Assembly (NCBI RefSeq): GCF_014646215.1
Contig: NZ_BMNA01000013.1
Location: forward strand, 1-64,000
DNA: 64,000 bases
Direction of reading: 5' to 3'
Origin: Nakamurella endophytica
Lineage (GTDB): Bacteria > Actinomycetota > Actinomycetes > Mycobacteriales > Nakamurellaceae
The position numbers and the translations under genes were made by a program. The first letter of the stretch is position 1; every line of letters starts with the position of its first letter. Below are positions 7,270-17,555 of the stretch, one piece after another. Under the pieces are notes generated by a model. The model did no database searches. It was not told the DNA's origin and was given only the letters and a program-made list of their open reading frames with translations.

Positions 7270-7991
7270 CGGCGCAGGACTCGCTGCGCGAACCGCTGAC
7301 CGCCGCCCGCGGCGCCGGCCCGATCGAGGCCGCCCGGATCGGGTGGCGGCGAGCTCGGTCGTTCAACCTGCTCAACCGCGGGGCGCGCTCATGGACCGGG
7401 GCGCTGATCGCAGCGTGGCTGTGGCCGTTCGAGACGATGATCGTCGCGCTGAACTGGGGGCGTCTGCGCCGGCTGGACGGGGCGTCGATGACGCTGACCG
7501 ACGGCACGTCGCCGCGGATGAGCCGGCCGGTGGTGCTGACGGCCGTCGCGCTGCTGCTGGCCCAGCTGGCCGTGGTCGTAGCCGTCGCGCTCCCGCTGAC
7601 GGCGGCGTTGCTGGGTCCGCTGTCCGCGGGCTGGGCGACCGTCGCGGCCCTGGTGATCGTCACCGCCCCGCTGCTGCTCGAGCTGGGCGTGCGCCTGGTC
7701 CGTCTGGCGCGCAGCCCCGAAGTCCGGTCGTTGTCCGCCCGGCAGCGCCAGCTGGCCGCAGCCTCCGGGGCGCCGGTGTTGGTGATGTCGGCGTTCGTCC
7801 GGGCGCGGGCCGGTGAGGGCAGCCGGCTGCTGCGCGCGCTGCAGGAGGAGTGGCAGCGCACGGGCGCGGTGGTGCTGTTCAACCCGGCGAACGAGGCGGT
7901 GGCCGCCTACTACGAGCGCCACGGCGCCGTCGCCGACAGCCCGAGCCGGGCCGTCATGCGCTTCGACTACCGGGCCGGCGTCGCGGCGTAG
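7266..7991 (+). CDS. Membrane protein with C-terminal acetyltransferase-like domain
   Basis: A 241-residue protein. An amphipathic N-terminus contains RRARSFNLLNRGARSWTGAL. Two strong hydrophobic stretches lie at about 78-107 and 114-135. The C-terminal 90 residues read like the second half of a GNAT fold: SGAPVLVMSAFVRARAGEGS, then ANEAVAAYYERHGAVADSPS. AYYERHG is a common GNAT element. The acetyl-CoA loop is weak (RAGEGSRLLRAL), so catalysis is uncertain. It follows the 39-residue gene with a GTGA overlap. Confidence 0.55.
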   Translation: MTAQDSLREPLTAARGAGPIEAARIGWRRARSFNLLNRGARSWTGALIAAWLWPFETMIVALNWGRLRRLDGASMTLTDGTSPRMSRPVVLTAVALLLAQLAVVVAVALPLTAALLGPLSAGWATVAALVIVTAPLLLELGVRLVRLARSPEVRSLSARQRQLAAASGAPVLVMSAFVRARAGEGSRLLRALQEEWQRTGAVVLFNPANEAVAAYYERHGAVADSPSRAVMRFDYRAGVAA

Positions 7992-8177
7992 CCCGGCCGC
8001 GGCGGCGTCGGACGGGTGACGTGGTTGTCGCTGCGACGGCCGCGAGCCGCCCGCGTCGAGTGGCGGCCGTGTGCAGCCGGGTCGTCCCTCAGCTCGGCCG
8101 CTGCCCACCACCGTGAGGCGTGCCAGCATCACCGCTGCGCGTGATCGGTTGGCTGGACGTGTCGGGAGGACAGCTCG

Positions 8178-8399
8178 GTGAGTGGCGGTGACCGGACAGG
8201 TCAGGGCGGCAGTGAGGGACCGGGTGGCTCCGTCGGCGGAGCCAGACGCGCGGGACGGGCGTGGCATCACTGGCCGACCAAGGGCGACCGCTACGCGGCG
8301 CTCGCGGAGCTGCGCTGGTCCGGTCACCTGACGCACGAGCGGTTCTCGGCGCTGCGGCAGGCGGTCGCCGCACTGCCTGCTGACCCGACGGCGCGCTGA
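8178..8399 (+). CDS. Small hypothetical protein, 73 aa
   Basis: GTG 8178 lies seven bases after GGGAGGA, a good ribosome-binding site. The N-terminus is Gly-rich. The C-terminus, GDRYAALAELRWSGHLTHER, is a helical unit reminiscent of short SHOCT-like modules, but no family can be assigned. It is convergent with the relaxase pseudogene. Confidence 0.5.
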   Translation: MSGGDRTGQGGSEGPGGSVGGARRAGRAWHHWPTKGDRYAALAELRWSGHLTHERFSALRQAVAALPADPTAR

Positions 8400-8429
8400 C
8401 CAGACCGCGGTCGGGACTGCGCCACGCGA

Positions 8430-9995
8430 CTACCAGTCGGTGTCGGCGCCGCGGTCGACCTCGGCGCCGCGGTCCTCGTCGCGGCCGTCGTCGACGAACC
8501 GGCGACGGCGAGCCGCCTGCGTCGCGTCGCGGCGAGAGCCGATCGCGTTGAGGCGGGCCGCGTTGTCGGCCAACAGCTGTGCCCGCTGCCGCATCGCGCG
8601 GGGCGGCTTGGGCAGGCCCAGCGGCCCCTGCGGCTTGGGGTCGTAGGGGACGTGCGACTGGATGCTGTCCAGGACCTGGAACGAGTCCAGGTCGAGCGCG
8701 CGGGCCACCCGCACGGCCTGGCGCGCCCGTTGTTCGGACGGCATCCGGCCGACGACTCGGGCGGCCCTGCTGAGCGCCCACAGGCGCCCCTCGGCGCTGT
8801 GGTCACCGGGTCGCAGCGCGGCGGTCAGGACCTGGTCGACGACGAGGTCGGCCAGCGGTCGGCGTCGACCGATCGCGGTGGCCAAGGCGTCGACGCCGGC
8901 GGTGGCCAGGACGTCGGCGGGGTCCTGCCCAGCGGGCAGGTTCGGGATGCGCGGAACGGTGACCCCGGCCGCGAGCAGCAGGTCGTGGGCGGCAGCCGCC
9001 GCGCGTTGACCGGCCGGGTCGTTGTCGAGCGCGACGACGACCCCGCGGTCGGCCAGCGGGGCGATTCGGTCCAGAGTGGCCAACTGCGCCGCGGTCAGCG
9101 CGGTGCCCAGCGGGGCGACGGCCACCAGCTCCCGGCCGGCGTGCCGCGCCGCGGCGTTCACGGCTAGGGCGTCCATCGGCCCTTCGACGATGGCCAGACT
9201 CGCGCTACGGCGCAGCTTGTCGATGGTGTCGGGGGTCATCCCGTAGGGCAGGTCGGTCTTGCTGAACAGGTCGGTGGTGGCGCTGCCCTGGTACTTCGGG
9301 GTGCGCTCGTCGACCTCGCGGGGGTGCGCCCGGCCGATGAAAGCAACGAGGCGACCCGACTCATCGTGGATGGGCAGCATGAGGCGGTTGCGGAAAGGGT
9401 CGATGAGGTTGCCGCGGCTGGTCTGCCGGGCCAGGCCGGCGGCCAGCAGCTCCTCCACTCCGGGTGCGCGTCCTTGTGCGTCCGGCTGATGTGGTGGACG
9501 AGCTTGTCCAGGGTGTCGGTGTCCACCTGGTGCAGCGCGTCGTGCAGCTCCTCGGCGGCGGAGGCCTGCGGGGCCAGGCCGACGACGTGGCCGCCGCTGC
9601 ACTGCCAGGCGCGGGCCAGGACGCCCATCACGGTGGTCTGCCGGTGCCCGCGGGCGCCAAGGCCATGTGCACTCGGCGGCCGCTGGTGGCGACCTCGTTG
9701 ACCAAGGCGGCTGCCCGTGGTTGAGGGTGCGGCCCTCGTGGTTCGCCGACTACTCGAGCATCGCCACCTGCACGTCGGCGGCGGTGATGCGCCGGCCGTC
9801 GGTGCGGCCGGAGGCCTGCACCAGCCGGCGTTCGGCGTCCAGCACCGCCGGTGAGGTGTACCGCTGGCCCTTGGCCACCCGGTACACCGACGTGCCGTCC
9901 GAGCGACGCAGCGCCGTCGGCACCTGCCCATCGCGGGGCAATGCCGGTCTTAGGTCAACCGGCGGGATGCCGGAACAGCGCCGAGCCGGGTCGAC
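8430..9995 (-). pseudogene. TraA/MobF relaxase-helicase-TOPRIM protein, decayed
   Basis: Only the C-terminal portion of a conjugative relaxase remains. Reading from 9995: SVYRVAKGQRYTSPAVLDAE; a TAG near 9750-9755 where YSANHEG would follow; a frameshift near 9710; Walker A APAGTG interrupted by loss of one A in the lysine codon near 9640; VVGLAPQASAAEELHDAL; a further frameshift near 9465. An intact TOPRIM-like end then follows, with VEGPMDALAV, APLGTALTAAQL and VVALDNDPAGQRAAAA. This order matches actinobacterial TraA proteins. The relaxase domain is gone and the remnant stops beside hspR. It cannot work as a helicase. Confidence 0.85.
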
Positions 9996-10003
9996 AACCC
10001 GCT

Positions 10004-10499
10004 TCAGCGCGGCCGTCGGGCCGCCGGGAACGCGACCAGCGCGGTCGCCGTCTGCTGCCACGGCACCAGGTCGCGTCGCATCCCGGCGATGGCGTTCGCG
10101 GCCGCGTTGGCGGCATCCGACCGGGACTCGACCAGGTCGGCCTGCAGCTGGGCGACCTGCTCGGTGAGCTCGCCGATCCGCGAACGCAGCGCGTCGACCT
10201 GCGCCTCCAGCTCGATGATCCGGCGGATGCCGGCCCGGTTGACACCCTCGTCCTGGGACAGCTTCTGCACCTCGCGCAGCAGCTCGATGTCCCGCTGCGA
10301 GTAGCGCCGGCCGCCGCCCGAGGTGCGGCCGGGCGACACCAGACCCTCACGGTCGTAGGACCGCAAGGTCTGCGCGTGCATGCCGGCCAGCTGCGCCGCG
10401 ACCGAGATGACGAACACCGGCGTGTCGATCTCGAACGCCGGGCGCGGCTGCTCCGGCGAGCGGCCGGACCGCCCGGCCGAGTCCCGGGGCGAGGTCATG
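10004..10499 (-). CDS. hspR: Heat-shock repressor HspR (MerR family)
   Basis: A 164-residue MerR-type DNA-binding protein that represses dnaK operons in actinobacteria with DnaK as co-repressor. [20 protein letters not shown] and [19 protein letters not shown] are the winged-helix signatures. A coiled coil follows (about 75-120). Its ATG overlaps the dnaJ stop (ATGA), so it is the last gene of the operon. Its likely operators are the HAIR elements before dnaK. The C-terminus ([15 protein letters not shown]) deviates from the usual TALVxW ending, and the relaxase remnant starts directly after it. Confidence 0.93.
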
Positions 10500-11697
10500 A
10501 CGTCTGCTCCGCGGGCTGCGACCGGGCGACCGCCCGGATGATCGCGGGCCGCGGGTCGGCCTGCTGCGCCGCCGCATAGGCGCGCAGAGCCTCCTGCGCC
10601 TCCGCCGACAGCTTCTGGGGCACGGCCACCTCCACGGTGACGATCAGGTCGCCGGTGCTGTCCTTCTTCTTCACCCCGCCGCCCTTGACCCGCAGCTTGC
10701 GGCCGGACGCGGTGCCCGGGGCCACCCGCAGGGTGACCGGGGCGCCGAGGGTCGGCACGGTCAGCGACGTGCCCAGCGCCAGCTCGTCGAAGGTCACCGG
10801 CACGGTCAGCGTCAGGTTGTCGCCGCTGCGCCCGAACAGCTCGTCGGGCGTGACGTGCACCAGCACGAACAGGTCGCCGGCCGGCCCGCCGTTCTGACCG
10901 GCCGCGCCGCGGCCGGCGAGCCGGATCCGCTGGCCGTCGGCGACCCCGGCGGGGATCCGGGTGGTCAGGGTGCGGGTGGCGAGCACGGTGCGCTCGCCGT
11001 GGCAGGTCGGGCAGGGGTCGTCGATGATCGAGCCGGTGCCGCCGCAGTTGGTGCACGGCTCGGAGAAGGCGAAGCTGCCCTGGTTCCGGGTGACCAGGCC
11101 GCTGCCGTGGCACACCGGGCAGTCGTGCGGGCTGGTGCCCGGCCGGGCGCCGGTCCCGTGGCAGGTGCCACAGGTCGTCCGCTCGGTCACCCGCAGCGGC
11201 AGCGTCACGCCGGCGATGGACTCGCCGAAGGAGATCCGCACCTCGGTCTCGACGTCCGCGCCGCGCCGGGCGCGCGGCGCCCGGGTGCCGCCGGAGCGGT
11301 TGAACAGCCCGCCCAGGTTGCCGAACAGGTCCGAGAACCCGCCGCTGCCCCCGGCCGCGCCGCCACCTCCGCCGGCCTGGCGGAACAGGTCGCTCATGTC
11401 GAACGTCTGGCCACCGCCGGGCGCGGAGCCCTGGCCGCCGAAGCCGCGGAACGCGCCGGACGCGGCGAGGCTCTGCGCCTCGTCGTACTCCTTGCGCTTG
11501 GTGTCGTCGGACAACACGTCGTACGCCTCGGAGACGTCCTTGAAACGCTCCTCGGCCTTGCGGTCACCGGGGTTCTTGTCCGGGTGCAGGTCCCGGGCCA
11601 ACTTCCGGTACGCCTTCTTGATCTCCGCCGCCGTCGCCGTCTTCGGCACGCCGAGCGCGGCGTAGTAGTCCTTCTCGTAGTAGTCCTTGGCGCTCAT
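10495..11697 (-). CDS. dnaJ: Co-chaperone DnaJ
   Basis: A 400-residue Hsp40 that stimulates DnaK ATPase. The J domain is at about 9-75 with HPD at 38-40. A Gly-rich region with [13 protein letters not shown] and a run of glycines follows. Four zinc repeats are visible: [24 protein letters not shown] and CPTCHGER; the last lacks the final glycine. The C-terminal substrate domain ends SQPAEQTS. A strong AGGAGG precedes ATG 11697. The stop overlaps hspR, and grpE lies 166 bases upstream. Confidence 0.95.
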   Translation of the reverse strand: MSAKDYYEKDYYAALGVPKTATAAEIKKAYRKLARDLHPDKNPGDRKAEERFKDVSEAYDVLSDDTKRKEYDEAQSLAASGAFRGFGGQGSAPGGGQTFDMSDLFRQAGGGGGAAGGSGGFSDLFGNLGGLFNRSGGTRAPRARRGADVETEVRISFGESIAGVTLPLRVTERTTCGTCHGTGARPGTSPHDCPVCHGSGLVTRNQGSFAFSEPCTNCGGTGSIIDDPCPTCHGERTVLATRTLTTRIPAGVADGQRIRLAGRGAAGQNGGPAGDLFVLVHVTPDELFGRSGDNLTLTVPVTFDELALGTSLTVPTLGAPVTLRVAPGTASGRKLRVKGGGVKKKDSTGDLIVTVEVAVPQKLSAEAQEALRAYAAAQQADPRPAIIRAVARSQPAEQTS

Positions 11698-11863
11698 TCG
11701 GAACCTCCTCCCGGAGCAGTGCTGGGGCGCACCGGGCCCGCCGGGGCTCCGGCGGCGGTGCGCGGGTGGGTCGGTCGGTCGGCCACGCGGCCCGTCTCGC
11801 TAGACCGGGCCGCACAGCCGGCCGACCCGGGCGCCGTAGCGCCCGGGTCGGCTCGGTGGGTCA
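11698..11863 (-). other. grpE-dnaJ spacer
   Basis: 166 bases separate grpE from dnaJ, far more than the four-base overlaps elsewhere in the operon. The dnaJ Shine-Dalgarno (GGGAGGAGGTTCC on the minus strand) is at its dnaJ end. The GrpE side contains complementary GGGCGC/GCGCCC stretches that could form a hairpin (about 11815-11850). No HAIR element or extra gene was seen. Confidence 0.4.
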
Positions 11864-12624
11864 TCAGGCGCTGCCGCCCGCGGCCGCCGGACGGTCGCCG
11901 CCGCCGGCCGCCTGGTCGACGTCCTCGACCGCGGCGGAGGCCTCGGCCCGTACCGCATCCTCGTCGACGACCTCCTGGGCCGCCACGGCGTCGTCCGCAC
12001 CGGGCTCGTCACCCGGGCCGACGACAGCCACGACCGCGACCCGCACCACCCGGTCGCCGACGCGGTAGCCGTGCCGCAGCACGGCCGCCACCGACTGCTC
12101 GGTCGCCGCCGGCGAGGTGGCGAAGTGCACCGCCTCGTGCAGCGCCGGGTCGAACGGCTCGCCCTCGGCGCCGAAGCGCTGCAGGCCCAGCCGCTGCGCG
12201 GTGGCCAGCAGCTTGTCGGCCACCGCCTTGAACGCGCCGGTGACGTCGCCATGGCTGTCCGCCCGGTCGATGTCGTCCAGCACCGGCAGCAGCTCGGTCA
12301 GCACGCGCTCGCGCGCGGAGGCCGACACCTGCTCCCGGTCGCGGTCCACCCGCTTGCGGTAGTTGGCGTACTCGGCGCTCACCCGCTGCAGGTCCGCGGT
12401 GCGCTCCGCGGCCTCCTGGCGGGCGGCCTCGAGTTCGGCCGACGGCTCCGGCGTGACGCTCAACGGCTGCGACGCCGCGAACGGATCACCCGGGTCGCCA
12501 CCCGGCCCCGCACCGGGGCCGCCCGGGAAGGGACCCTCCCCGCGCAGCTGCCCGGTGGCCGGGTCGATGCGCCGCTTGTCGTTCACCACCACTCGCGGCT
12601 CTTCCTGGTGGTCGTTGCGCCCGA

Positions 12625-12628
<4 letters not shown>
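11864..12628 (-). CDS. grpE: Nucleotide exchange factor GrpE
   Basis: A 254-residue co-chaperone that releases ADP from DnaK. A disordered N-terminus (about 1-60, Gly/Pro-rich) precedes the long coiled coil (about 65-125, with [19 protein letters not shown]). The beta domain follows, with [33 protein letters not shown] and [18 protein letters not shown]. The GTG start overlaps the dnaK stop (GTGA). The acidic, Ala-rich tail is longer than in E. coli GrpE but usual in actinobacteria. Confidence 0.94.
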
Positions 12629-14493
<1,865 letters not shown>

Positions 14494-14561
14494 GCGTTCC
14501 TCCTGCTTGCGGTTCTCCGCACGGTCGGGACGGCCGCGCGGCTCTGGGTTCGAGTCAAGGG

Positions 14562-14580
14562 TTGAGCGTCCTCGGCTCAA
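14562..14580. promoter_or_regulatory. HAIR element 1 (HspR operator)
   Basis: TTGAGC-N7-GCTCAA is a perfect inverted repeat with the seven-base spacing of the HspR-associated inverted repeat (CTTGAGT-N7-ACTCAAG). It lies about 70 bases before dnaK, downstream of the likely promoter. Confidence 0.85.
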
Positions 14581-14589
14581 GCTGCTGCC

Positions 14590-14619
14590 AGCATGCCCAC
14601 CGGGTGGTGGTCCTGTCAA
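14590..14619 (-). promoter_or_regulatory. Candidate dnaK promoter
   Basis: On the minus strand TTGACA (14619-14614) and CATGCT (14595-14590) are separated by 18 bases. The pair lies between the two HAIR elements, so HspR binding would flank RNA polymerase. The -10 is only a partial match. Confidence 0.6.
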
Positions 14620-14624
14620 CTCGG

Positions 14625-14645
14625 CTTGAGCCGGAGCGGCTCAGG
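14625..14645. promoter_or_regulatory. HAIR element 2 (HspR operator)
   Basis: CTTGAGC-N7-GCTCAGG has the HAIR layout with one mismatch between the arms. It is centred 64 bases from the first element, upstream of the -35, allowing cooperative binding or looping. Confidence 0.75.
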
Positions 14646-14771
14646 TTTACTGATGGAGAGAACGCACGGTGCACAGCACTATTCCTGGGCGCACCCGTCC
14701 TCCGGCCGTGCCCGTCCGGCCACCGGGGCGCGGCCGTTCCCGGTGGTGGGAGCGGCTGCGACAATCCCGGC

Positions 14772-16412
14772 GTGACCACCACGGACCGGTCGGAGATCGT
14801 CGGCGGCGCACCGGGACCGCAGGGCTACTGGCCGCTGGCCGCCGGGCCTGGCCGGCCGCACGCGCACCGGACCGACCTGCACCCCGCGCCCGACGTCCCG
14901 GGGACGCCGGTGTGCACCATCGCCCACCTGTCCGACCTGCACGTCTGCGACGCGCAGTCCCCGGCCCGCGCCGAGTTCCTGGACCGCTGGGCCGACCCGG
15001 ACTCGCCGCTCAAGCACCTGATCGACGCCATCGGCAGCTACCGCGCGCAGGAGATGCTGACCGTCCAGGTCGCGGACGCCATGATCCGGGCGGTCAACCA
15101 GGTCGAGTCCGGACCGGTCGGCGGGCGACCGGTCGACTGGGCCGTGGTGACCGGCGACGTCACGGACAACGCGCAGACCAACGAGCTGGAGTGGTACATC
15201 GGCCTGCTCGACGGCGGTCGGGTGCTGCCGGACTCCGGCACGCCCGCCCGGTACGAGGGAGTGGCCGACCACGACCACTGGGACGAGTACTTCTGGCATC
15301 CCGAACCCGGCGAGTCCGTGCAGTCGGCCGACCCGCAGACCCGGGAGGCGGTCGACCGGCCGCGACGGCTGCACGGGTTCCCGGACGCCCCCGGACTGCT
15401 CGACGCCTGCCGCCGACCGGTGGTGGCCTCCGGCCTGTCCATGCCATGGCTGGCGGTGCACGGCAACCACGACCAGATGATCCAGGGCACCATCCCGGCC
15501 ACCGAGGACTGGCCGCGCGCCGGCCTCGAACGCCTCAAGGCCATCGGCCTGCCGCCGTCCTGGTCGCTGGAGGAGGTGGCCCGGTTCTGCCAGCAGATCG
15601 ACGCCAACGCCCCGGACGCGCTGGACCGGTGGCCGGAACTGGTGGTCCGCGCGGTGACGCCGGACCTCGGCCGCACGACGATCACCCGCACCCAGTTCCT
15701 GGCCGCGCACCAGCATCCCGGCGCCCGGCCACCCGGCCACGGCTTCGGGACGGTCGGCCCCGGTTCCGGGCGCGCCTGGTACCGCTTCGATCACCTGGAC
15801 CTGGACGTGCCGGTCACCAGCCTGGTGCTCGACACCGTCAACCACTACGGCGGCTGGCAGGGCTGCCTGGATCCGGTGCAGCTGGCCTGGCTGGACGTGG
15901 AGCTGGCGGCGGCCGACCGCGAGGGCCGGTACGTCGTGCTGGCCAGCCACCACACCTTGGCGGACCTGGTCAACGGCACCGCGCCGGAGGGCGCCGCGCC
16001 GCGGGTGCTCGCCGACGAGGTCGCGGCGGTGGTCGACGCCCACCCGAGCGTGGTGGCGTGGCTCAACGGCCACCGGCACGTCACCGCGGTCGTCCCGCAC
16101 ACCGGCGAGCCCGGCGGGCACCCGTGGTGGGAGGTGACGGCACCGTCGCTCATCGACCACCCGCAGCAGGCCCGGATCGTCGAGCTGCTGCGCGGCGCCG
16201 GCACGCTCACCGTCGCGGTCACGATGGTCGACCACTGCGGCGAGCTGCCCTGGTCGGGCACCGTCACCACGGTCGACGCCATGGCCGGGCTGTCCCGGCA
16301 GCTGGCGGCGAACGCCTGGCAGGCGCGGGTGTCGGACCTGGACGGGCACCCGCGCGCGGGCGCGCCCGACAGCCGCAACGTGCTGCTGCACCTGCCGGAC
16401 CCGTTCCTCTAG
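14772..16412 (+). CDS. Metallophosphoesterase (PPA1498-like)
   Basis: A 546-residue calcineurin-type phosphoesterase. All metal-binding blocks are visible: IAHLSDLHVCD, VVTGDVTDNAQTNE, LAVHGNHDQMIQ, VVLASHHTLADL and WLNGHRHVTAVV. Length and layout fit the actinobacterial family described as TIGR03767 (PPA1498-like); that name is from memory. No signal peptide was seen with GTG 14772. It is divergent from dnaK and shares the HAIR-containing region, so HspR may influence it. Substrate is unknown. Confidence 0.85.
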   Translation: MTTTDRSEIVGGAPGPQGYWPLAAGPGRPHAHRTDLHPAPDVPGTPVCTIAHLSDLHVCDAQSPARAEFLDRWADPDSPLKHLIDAIGSYRAQEMLTVQVADAMIRAVNQVESGPVGGRPVDWAVVTGDVTDNAQTNELEWYIGLLDGGRVLPDSGTPARYEGVADHDHWDEYFWHPEPGESVQSADPQTREAVDRPRRLHGFPDAPGLLDACRRPVVASGLSMPWLAVHGNHDQMIQGTIPATEDWPRAGLERLKAIGLPPSWSLEEVARFCQQIDANAPDALDRWPELVVRAVTPDLGRTTITRTQFLAAHQHPGARPPGHGFGTVGPGSGRAWYRFDHLDLDVPVTSLVLDTVNHYGGWQGCLDPVQLAWLDVELAAADREGRYVVLASHHTLADLVNGTAPEGAAPRVLADEVAAVVDAHPSVVAWLNGHRHVTAVVPHTGEPGGHPWWEVTAPSLIDHPQQARIVELLRGAGTLTVAVTMVDHCGELPWSGTVTTVDAMAGLSRQLAANAWQARVSDLDGHPRAGAPDSRNVLLHLPDPFL

Positions 16413-16437
16413 TCCGCGCGGCGGTCAGCCCTCGGAG

Positions 16438-17232
16438 TCATCCGAGCAGCGGCAGCACCTCGCGCCCGAGCGTCGCGACGAACCCGTCCACCGGGCTGTC
16501 GTCGCCGGGCATCAGCGCGACCCGGGTGGCGCCGGCGGCCGCGTGCTGCCGGACCAGGGCGGCGATGCCCGCGGCGTCGGTCCCGCCGGGCACGTCCACG
16601 AACACCACGACGTCGGCGTCGCCCTCGCGGCCGGCCGCCGCGCGGCCCTCGCGGTGCAGCCGCGCGGCCTCGGCGACCTGCTCGGGCGGCGTCCCGCCGG
16701 TGAGGATCACCCCGTCGCCCAGCTCGGCAGCCACCTGCATCGTGCGCTCTCGGATCGCCCCGACCAGCAGCGGCGGAGCCGGGGTGGGCGGCCAGTCCAG
16801 GGCGACCTCGCTCAGCTGCACATAGCGGCCCTGCACGGTGACCGTCGCGCCGTGCAGCAGGTCGCGCAGCGCCGAGGCGTACTCGCGTAGCAAGGTCACC
16901 GGCGACGCGGCGCGGGCGCCGACCTGCGCCATCCAGTCCAGGACGCCGTGACCGATGCCCGGCAGCAGGCGCCCGGGGAACATCCTGGCCAGCGTGGCGA
17001 GCTCCATGGCGGTCAGCGCCACGTTGCGCAGCGGCACCGGCAGCAGACCGATGCCGACGACGAGCCGCTGCGTCCGGGCGAGGATCGCGGCCGCCGGGGC
17101 GATGCCGCTCTCCTTGAAACAGTCCTCCCACAGCCAGACCTCGGCCAGGCCGGCCTGCTCTGCGGCCTCCGCGGCGGCCAGCAGGTCCTCGGGCGACAGG
17201 GTGGGCGGCAGGATGGCGGCGACGGTCGGCAT
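16438..17232 (-). CDS. LLM-class flavin-dependent oxidoreductase
   Basis: A 264-residue luciferase-like (F420 or FMN) enzyme. The barrel opens MPTVAAILPPTLSPEDLLAA. EVWLWEDCFKESGIAPAAAI and VVGIGLLPVPLRNVALTAME match the N-terminal strands, and LLPGIGHGVLDWMAQVGARA is the usual GxGH block. It is shorter than typical members (about 300 residues) but contiguous. Substrate cannot be told. It is convergent with the metallophosphoesterase. Confidence 0.8.
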   Translation of the reverse strand: MPTVAAILPPTLSPEDLLAAAEAAEQAGLAEVWLWEDCFKESGIAPAAAILARTQRLVVGIGLLPVPLRNVALTAMELATLARMFPGRLLPGIGHGVLDWMAQVGARAASPVTLLREYASALRDLLHGATVTVQGRYVQLSEVALDWPPTPAPPLLVGAIRERTMQVAAELGDGVILTGGTPPEQVAEAARLHREGRAAAGREGDADVVVFVDVPGGTDAAGIAALVRQHAAAGATRVALMPGDDSPVDGFVATLGREVLPLLG

Positions 17233-17411
17233 CGGGCCATCCTGGCGGACCGGTGCACGCTCCGCCCGGAACGTGGGACACGCCAGAGTGGAGCCTCACC
17301 GTTGCCGCAGTTCGCGGCTCCGGGAGGTAGCTGCGGGCGTCACCGGCTTCGGCGGGTCCCCAGGGGCGGGATGCACGTCGCCAAGCGTTCTCCTCAAGGA
17401 GCACTTCGTGT

Positions 17412-17555
17412 CCACAATGTCCATGGGCAGGCGTTCGAGTTTCATTGCGATGGTGCCGTCCTCGCCGTCACGCCATCTGGATCGCCTCGCTGTTGTCGTG
17501 AACGAGCGATCTGAGCCCACAATGATCCTGATCAACCCATAGAGTTGCATTGTGG
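17412..17555. promoter_or_regulatory. Triple CCACAATG sites upstream of fic
   Basis: The 319-base gap before the Fic gene holds CCACAATG at 17412-17419 and 17517-17524 and its complement CATTGTGG at 17548-17555. The last two form an inverted repeat with a 23-base spacer; its right arm covers the GTG start at 17552. The C-terminal winged helix of the Fic protein could bind here. The rest of the gap (17233-17411) shows no gene. Confidence 0.4.

Noticed and set aside
14679..16391. 570-residue minus-strand frame under the metallophosphoesterase
   Set aside because: No motifs and biased composition; the plus strand holds all five metallophosphoesterase blocks.
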